Shown here piece by piece: positions 6,777-10,531 of a stretch of 10,531 nt of DNA. A program made the translations under genes and the position numbers. This DNA comes from DATGLW01 sp035293965 (GTDB lineage: Bacteria; Actinomycetota; Acidimicrobiia; Acidimicrobiales; RAAP-2), in NCBI GenBank assembly GCA_035293965.1, contig DATGLW010000015.1, forward strand, positions 1-10,531. The letters run 5' to 3'. The notes beneath the pieces were generated by a model, which was given only the letters and a program-made list of their open reading frames with translations, was not told the DNA's origin and ran no database searches. Positions within the stretch are counted from its first letter, which is position 1. The number at the start of each line of letters is the position of its first letter.

Positions 6777-6782
6777 AGGCTA
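6777..6782 (-). promoter_or_regulatory. Putative -10 box for leaderless thioesterase transcription
   Basis: TAGCCT on the minus strand fits TANNNT and ends 6 nt before the GTG at 6770. This is the same geometry as the tetR gene. No clear -35 hexamer is visible upstream, in the shared divergent region 6771-6913. Confidence 0.5.
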
Positions 6783-6840
6783 GCCGGGCCCTCGGCACGC
6801 CCCGCCTGCCCGCGGGATGCCGGTGCGGGAAAGGGCGAGC

Positions 6841-6846
6841 TAGGGT
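6841..6846 (+). promoter_or_regulatory. Putative -10 box of the VOC/LLM/ligase operon
   Basis: TAGGGT fits the actinobacterial -10 consensus and would put a transcription start near 6853, with a leader of about 60 nt before the ATG at 6914. No TTGACA-like -35 is present. It lies in the 143-bp divergent gap, about 60 bp from the opposite-facing thioesterase box. Confidence 0.45.
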
Positions 6847-6849
6847 CTG

Positions 6850-6863
6850 CGAGACCGGTCGCG
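6850..6863. promoter_or_regulatory. Palindrome at the predicted operon start, candidate operator
   Basis: GACCGGTC (6853-6860) is a perfect 8-bp palindrome. Adding the flanks gives a 14-bp symmetric site, CGAGACCGGTCGCG, with one mismatched pair. It sits at about +1 of the predicted promoter at 6841-6846, where a repressor would block transcription. A TetR-family gene lies about 1.3 kb away. Binding is inferred only from position and symmetry. Confidence 0.35.
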
Positions 6864-6913
6864 GGGCGGCACCTGGGCCTCCCGTGCCGGCCGACGACTC
6901 GGACGGGGGTGCG

Positions 6914-7807
6914 ATGCCACTTCGGGAACTGTTCCACTTCATGCAGATCGTCGACGACTTCGACGCTGCCGAGAGCTTCTACGACTCGCTGCTCGACCTC
7001 GAGACCTTCGGCCCCAAGCACTACTCCGACTTCGACAAGCGGTGGGCCTCCCTCAGCGTGGTCGGCCCCGATTTCGTGCTCGAGATCATGGAGCCGAGCG
7101 CGGCACCAGAGGACCAGGGCGCACCGCTCCCCAAGTTCCGGAGCCGCCACGGCCAGCACTGGCACTCCCTGTCGTGGTTCGTCGACGCCGACGCGATGGC
7201 CGGCCTCATCGAGCGCCTCCGCGGCCACGGGGTTCGGGTCATCTCGCCCTACCCCACGGACGAGGGCGTCCCCAACACCATCTTCACCCACCCGAAGGAC
7301 ACCTTCGGGCAGCTCGAGTTCCAGATCCGCCCCGAGGACGCCCAGCACCACCGCGACCCGCGCTTCGACGAGGGCTTCAGCGCCGCGAGGTGGCTCGAAG
7401 GCCCCTTGCACCTCGAACGGACCTCGCATCTCACGACCCTCGTCGGCGATCTCGACCGCGCCCGCGAGTTCTACGAGAAGTGCCTCGAGGCGGCCACGTT
7501 CCACACTGCCTCGACGAAGGACCGCGACAGCGCCTTCCTGCTCGTGGGGACGAACACCGTCGTCGAGCTGGCGAAGCCGACGCGGCCGGACTCACGGATC
7601 GGGCGAGACTTCGCCGAGCACGGCGAGATCCCCCACGCCGCCACCTTCAAGGTCCGCGACCTCGCTGGCGTGATCAGCCACGTCGAGCGGCTCGGGGTCG
7701 GCTTCGAGCGCGACGACGACGCGACGATCACCCTCGACCCGGCCCAGGCGTTCGGCGCCGTCGTTTCGTTCACCGAGGCTGCCCTACCGGGCGACCCCAG
7801 GGACTGA
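6914..7807 (+). CDS. Two-domain VOC (glyoxalase/dioxygenase superfamily) protein
   Basis: A 297-residue cytoplasmic protein with two vicinal-oxygen-chelate domains. Domain 1 (about 1-140) starts FHFMQIVDDFDAAESFYDSLL and keeps a plausible His/His/Glu metal triad: H8, H84 (HWHSLSWFV) and E135 (FGQLEFQIR). Domain 2 (about 168-290) starts SHLTTLVGDLDRAREFY and has H172 and H241 (IPHAATFKV), but the Glu position is V284 (FGAVVSF), so its site looks degenerate. Superfamily members act as extradiol dioxygenases, epimerases, glyoxalases or binding proteins; the exact activity cannot be assigned. The ATG at 6914 gives the usual N-terminus; a GGGGGT run lies very close upstream, so the ribosome binding site is weak. 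It is the first gene of an operon, 16 nt before the LLM gene. Confidence 0.85.
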   Translation: MPLRELFHFMQIVDDFDAAESFYDSLLDLETFGPKHYSDFDKRWASLSVVGPDFVLEIMEPSAAPEDQGAPLPKFRSRHGQHWHSLSWFVDADAMAGLIERLRGHGVRVISPYPTDEGVPNTIFTHPKDTFGQLEFQIRPEDAQHHRDPRFDEGFSAARWLEGPLHLERTSHLTTLVGDLDRAREFYEKCLEAATFHTASTKDRDSAFLLVGTNTVVELAKPTRPDSRIGRDFAEHGEIPHAATFKVRDLAGVISHVERLGVGFERDDDATITLDPAQAFGAVVSFTEAALPGDPRD

Positions 7808-7823
7808 CCGGCCTCCGGCAGCC

Positions 7824-8714
7824 ATGACCCCGCCGGTGAGCATCGGGCTCAACATCGTCTGGGTGAAGCCCGAGCACCTGGCCACCTTCGCCCGGGCGGC
7901 CGAGGACCTCGGCTACGAGTCGCTGTGGTCGGGCGAGCACGTGTGCCTCCCCTCCGACGACCCTGGCTGGTGGCGGCGCTTCCCCGGTGCCGAGGCCCTG
8001 GGCGACGCCTTCACCGAGGAGATGGTGCCCTTCACGCCTGACTCGACCTTCCTCGATCCGATGGTCGTCCTGGCGCACCTGGCAACGGTGACCACCAGGG
8101 TGCGGCTGGGCATCGGGATCTTCATGCTCGCGTTGCGCGACCCCGTCCTGATCGGCAAGACGCTCGCCTCCCTCGACGTGCTCTCGGGCGGCAGGATCGA
8201 CATGGCCGTGGGGCTGGGATGGGACGAAGCCGAGTACCGCTTCACCGGCAACGACTGGCACGTTCGGGGCAAGCGGATGAACGAGGCCATCCGGGCCCTG
8301 CGGGTGCTCTTCGACGAGGAGCATCCCGCATTCCATGGCGAGCTCTTCGACTTCGGCCCGCTCGGCTTCGAGCCCAAGCCGGTGCAGCGGCCCTTCCCGA
8401 TCCACATCGGCGGCGGCGGCCCGCCGGCGATGCGCCGAGCAGGAGCGCTCGGCAACGGCTGGTACGGCACGCCGACCGCCATCCCCCAGGTCAACGAGGA
8501 GCGCAGGAAGGCCGGGCGAGCGGAGGAACCGTTCGAGTTCACCTCCTTGACCACGGCCGGCGGCGTCCCTCCCGGAGAGCTCGAGACCCTGGCGGCCATG
8601 GGTGTGCACCGGGTCGTGGTCACCCCCTGGCCAGGCAGGAAGGTCGCCGAGGTCGGCCTCGAGGGGATCGAGGAGATCGAGCAGTACGCACGCGAGGTCG
8701 GGCTCGGAGGCTGA
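7824..8714 (+). CDS. LLM-class (luciferase-like, probably F420-dependent) oxidoreductase
   Basis: A 296-residue luciferase-fold (beta/alpha)8 flavin or F420 enzyme. Family marks are ARAAEDLGYESLWSGEHV (24-41), LGIGIFMLALRDPVLIGKTLASLDVLSGGRI (95-125, in outline), VGLGWDEAEY (129-138), RGKRMNEAIRALRVLF (148-163) and IHIGGGGPPAMRRAG (193-207). This pattern is that of the actinobacterial Rv2161c-like F420 group, so F420H2 is the likely cofactor, although FMN monooxygenases share the fold. The stretch after NGWYG (213-240) is shorter than usual. The ATG at 7824 has only a weak Shine-Dalgarno. It lies 16 nt after the VOC gene and 20 nt before the acyl-CoA synthetase gene, so the three are very probably co-transcribed. 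It may catalyse an oxidation or reduction of the pathway substrate before or after CoA activation; the substrate is unknown. Confidence 0.88.
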   Translation: MTPPVSIGLNIVWVKPEHLATFARAAEDLGYESLWSGEHVCLPSDDPGWWRRFPGAEALGDAFTEEMVPFTPDSTFLDPMVVLAHLATVTTRVRLGIGIFMLALRDPVLIGKTLASLDVLSGGRIDMAVGLGWDEAEYRFTGNDWHVRGKRMNEAIRALRVLFDEEHPAFHGELFDFGPLGFEPKPVQRPFPIHIGGGGPPAMRRAGALGNGWYGTPTAIPQVNEERRKAGRAEEPFEFTSLTTAGGVPPGELETLAAMGVHRVVVTPWPGRKVAEVGLEGIEEIEQYAREVGLGG

Positions 8715-8725
8715 GGGAGCGTCCT

Positions 8726-8730
8726 GAGGG
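8726..8730 (+). promoter_or_regulatory. Ribosome binding site of the acyl-CoA synthetase gene
   Basis: GAGGG lies 4 nt before the ATG at 8735, and a second purine run (TGAGGGAG, 8712-8719) overlaps the preceding stop codon. It supports this ATG over any in-frame upstream start inside the LLM gene. Confidence 0.5.
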
Positions 8731-8734
8731 ATCC

Positions 8735-10291
8735 ATGCCGCCACTCACGGGCATCGCCGCGTTCGCCCAGTCCACGCCGGACAAGGTCGCTCTCATCGAC
8801 GGGCAGCGGTCGGTCACCTTCTCGCAGCTCGACCGGCGCACGAACCAGCTGGCGCGAGCGCTCCGCCACCGGGGCGTCGGCCCCGGTGATCGCATCGCGT
8901 CGGCGCTCCGCAACAGCATCGAGTGGTTCGAGGTCGCAGGAGCGGCCTCGAGGCTCGGCGTCACGATCGTGCCCGTGTCGTGGCGCAGCCAGCACGACGA
9001 AGTGGCGTACATGGTCGAGGACTCGGGGGCCAAGCTGGTCCTCGCCGAGCCCGACGCCACTGAGATCATGGCCGGCCTGCCGGCGGTGTTCGTCGGCGAC
9101 AGCTACGAGGCGATGCTGCAGGGACAAGACCCCGCGCCCCTCGATGAGCCGGGCGAGCCGGCCCTCGTTCCGTTCCGCTACTACACCTCGGGCACGACCG
9201 GGCGCCCCAAGGCCATCGAGCGCGAGATCCCGTCCGATCCGGGCGCGCTCGCGGCGCTGCGGGCGATGATGGCACCCACCGTCACCGACGTCGAGCTCGG
9301 TCCCGACGGGAGACGCCCCCTCGGCCGGGGGCAGACCGAGGGGCTCGAGGCGCCCGACGAGGTCCATCTCCTCGTGGGGCCCGCCTACCACACGGCCCCC
9401 GGGGCGTTCGCGAGCCGGGCCCTCCAGCAGTTCGGCCAGACCGTCGTCATCATGCGCCACTTCGACGCGCGCGAGTGCCTCGCCCTCATCGAGGCGAACC
9501 GGGTCAGCTGGAGCCACATGGTGCCGATCAATTTCGTCCGCATCCTCGCCCTCCCCGAGGAGGTTCGACGCGCCTTCGACCTGTCGTCGGTTCGCCGGAT
9601 CCTGCACGCGGCCGCTCCGTGCCCCGTGCAGGTCAAGCGGGCGATCATGGAGGTCTTCCCGCCAGGGTCGATCTACGAGTACTACGGCGCCACCGAAGGG
9701 CTCGTGACGCTGTGCCCGGCCGACGAGTGGCTGCAGAGGCCCGGCACCGTAGGGCGGGCCGCACCGGGCGTGACCGTCCGCATCTACGACGACGACGGCA
9801 ACGAGCTTCCTCCCGGCGAGGTGGGAACCGTGTACTTCACGACGATGGCCCGCGTGAGCTACGCGGGGGCACCCGAGAAGACGGCGGCGGCCTGGCGCGG
9901 TGACTACTTCACGGTCGGCGATATGGGCTATCTCGACGAGGACGGCTACCTGTTCCTGACCGACCGCAAGATCGACATGATCATCTCCGGGGGAGCCAAC
10001 GTGTACCCCGCGGAGGTCGAGAGCGTGCTGTTCACCCACCCTGCCGTCGGCGACGTCGCCGTCTTCGGCATACCCGATCCCGAATGGGGAGAGCGCGTCC
10101 ACGCCGTGATCGAGCCGCAGGGGCCGGTCACCGAGGAGGAGGTGATCGCCTACTGCCGGGCGCGCCTTGCCCACTACAAGTGCCCGACATCCGTTGAGAT
10201 CGTCGACGCGCTGCCGCGAGACCCGAATGGAAAGATTCGCAAGCGGCTGCTTCGCGATCGCTTCTGGCAGGCGTCGGACCGCAAGATATAG
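8735..10291 (+). CDS. Acyl-CoA synthetase (AMP-dependent ligase, FadD-like)
   Basis: A 518-residue adenylate-forming enzyme that activates a carboxylic acid with ATP and joins it to CoA. All core motifs are present: P-loop TSGTTGRPK (151-159), substrate-pocket region VGPAYHTAP (214-222), YYGATEG (316-322), VGDMGY with D396, LTDRKIDMIISGGANVYPAEVE with R411 (the hinge and C-terminal cap), and PRDPNGKIRKR with the catalytic lysine K500. The N-terminus (KVALIDGQRSVTFSQL) is normal, so the protein is complete. The region 163-210 resembles the insert of actinobacterial FadD enzymes for bulky substrates such as steroid side chains, but this is not specific enough to name a substrate. It is the last gene of the VOC/LLM/ligase operon, followed by a strong hairpin and then an acyl-CoA dehydrogenase-like gene that could act on its product. 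Confidence 0.93.
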   Translation: MPPLTGIAAFAQSTPDKVALIDGQRSVTFSQLDRRTNQLARALRHRGVGPGDRIASALRNSIEWFEVAGAASRLGVTIVPVSWRSQHDEVAYMVEDSGAKLVLAEPDATEIMAGLPAVFVGDSYEAMLQGQDPAPLDEPGEPALVPFRYYTSGTTGRPKAIEREIPSDPGALAALRAMMAPTVTDVELGPDGRRPLGRGQTEGLEAPDEVHLLVGPAYHTAPGAFASRALQQFGQTVVIMRHFDARECLALIEANRVSWSHMVPINFVRILALPEEVRRAFDLSSVRRILHAAAPCPVQVKRAIMEVFPPGSIYEYYGATEGLVTLCPADEWLQRPGTVGRAAPGVTVRIYDDDGNELPPGEVGTVYFTTMARVSYAGAPEKTAAAWRGDYFTVGDMGYLDEDGYLFLTDRKIDMIISGGANVYPAEVESVLFTHPAVGDVAVFGIPDPEWGERVHAVIEPQGPVTEEEVIAYCRARLAHYKCPTSVEIVDALPRDPNGKIRKRLLRDRFWQASDRKI

Positions 10292-10307
10292 GGGCCTTTT
10301 CCGGCCG

Positions 10308-10332
10308 CGTTGCCCGACTTGGCCGGGCAACG
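10308..10332 (+). terminator. Terminator-like hairpin after the acyl-CoA synthetase gene
   Basis: A perfect 9-bp stem CGTTGCCCG / CGGGCAACG with a 7-nt loop starts 16 nt after the stop. There is no T-tract downstream (a TTTT lies upstream at 10297-10300). The length and position make it the best terminator candidate in the window. Confidence 0.6.
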
Positions 10333-10377
10333 GCCACGCTGCGCGGGGTGGCCCGAGCGGCGGGCGGGCCGCATCGA

Positions 10378-10383
10378 TAGGAT
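10378..10383 (+). promoter_or_regulatory. Putative -10 box of the acyl-CoA dehydrogenase-like gene
   Basis: TAGGAT fits TANNNT and lies about 45 bp past the preceding hairpin. It predicts a start near 10390 and a leader of about 75 nt. No -35 match is seen. The leader contains an 11-bp direct repeat (ACCACGCCGAC at 10421-10431 and 10436-10446), which has no evident role. Confidence 0.4.
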
Positions 10384-10449
10384 CGCTGGCACGCGGGCGG
10401 TCCCGGCAGCACGCATCCGCACCACGCCGACGACAACCACGCCGACAAC

Positions 10450-10456
10450 GGGGAGG
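10450..10456 (+). promoter_or_regulatory. Ribosome binding site of the acyl-CoA dehydrogenase-like gene
   Basis: GGGGAGG lies 9 nt before the ATG at 10466, a good Shine-Dalgarno that fixes this start. Confidence 0.65.
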
Positions 10457-10465
10457 CATCTCCAG

Positions 10466-10531
10466 ATGGAGATTCGGCACACGACGACCCCCAGGCTCGA
10501 GGCGTTGCGCGAGGAGGTGCGCACCTGGCTC
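10466..10531 (+). CDS. Partial gene, probable acyl-CoA dehydrogenase N-terminus
   Basis: Only the first 22 codons are in the window: MEIRHTTTPR then LEALREEVRTWL. The LRxEVRxWL helix is the usual start of actinobacterial acyl-CoA dehydrogenases, flavoproteins that introduce an alpha-beta double bond into acyl-CoA. A strong ribosome binding site and an upstream -10-like box support a real gene start. It is downstream of the acyl-CoA synthetase gene on the same strand, which fits the assignment. The sequence runs in frame off the right edge, so the domain cannot be confirmed here. Confidence 0.6.
   Translation, partial: MEIRHTTTPRLEALREEVRTWL

Noticed and set aside
4623..7673. Plus-strand open frame of about 1016 codons across the tetR and tesB genes
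   Set aside because: It is antisense to two well-supported genes, crosses both of their promoters, and has no coherent domain.
10421..10446. 11-bp direct repeat in the leader of the acyl-CoA dehydrogenase-like gene as a regulator binding site
   Set aside because: Only two copies at a 15-bp period in low-complexity sequence; no symmetry and no similar copies noticed elsewhere in the window.
7913..10480. Minus-strand open frame of about 855 codons opposite the LLM and ligase genes
   Set aside because: It runs antisense across two complete enzymes and an intergenic hairpin, and shows no domain; a GC-driven artefact.

Overview
The window is very GC-rich, with strong G/C in third codon positions. 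It carries actinobacterial hallmarks: a MarP-type membrane serine protease, an LAxTG-type cell-wall sorting signal, an Rv2161c-like luciferase-fold oxidoreductase, and GTG starts behind TANNNT boxes with no Shine-Dalgarno. I infer a high-GC actinobacterium, perhaps Acidimicrobiia; the sequence alone does not fix the lineage. No tRNA, rRNA, CRISPR array, insertion sequence or phage gene was seen.

Left part (9-6770, all minus strand), in transcription order: a TesB-type acyl-CoA thioesterase (5808-6770), a TetR-family regulator (4791-5570), a 112-residue secreted protein with an LAFTG sorting signal (4282-4620), a MarP-like CvpA/trypsin-like protease (3068-4240), a GH15 glucoamylase/trehalase-type hydrolase (1055-3010), and a glucose 1-dehydrogenase-like zinc MDR enzyme (9-1058). 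The last two share an ATGA stop/start overlap. The simplest reading is that glucose released by the GH15 enzyme is oxidised by its coupled partner. The four genes from the LAFTG protein onward are closely spaced and may form one envelope/sugar transcription unit, with a possible internal promoter before the protease.

Right part (6914-10531, plus strand): a two-domain VOC protein, a luciferase-like (LLM) oxidoreductase and an acyl-CoA synthetase lie 16 and 20 bp apart as a clear operon. A strong hairpin follows, then a new promoter-like box and the first 22 codons of what looks like an acyl-CoA dehydrogenase. With the divergent thioesterase and nearby TetR gene, this looks like an accessory catabolic cassette: oxidation, CoA activation, dehydrogenation and CoA release of an unidentified carboxylic acid.

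Intergenic stretches are all under 300 bp. 4621-4790 holds a hairpin, a weak -10-like box and a good ribosome binding site. 5571-5807 holds a hairpin after tesB and the tetR promoter. 6771-6913 is the divergent promoter region, with a palindrome placed like an operator. 10292-10465 holds a terminator-like hairpin, a -10-like box and a short direct repeat.

Most of the window is ordinary actinobacterial metabolism. The signals most worth a second look are three GTG starts with -10 boxes 6-7 nt upstream (apparent leaderless genes), the minimal LAFTG protein beside a MarP protease, the translationally coupled GH15/glucose dehydrogenase pair, and the VOC/LLM/ligase cassette of unknown substrate.
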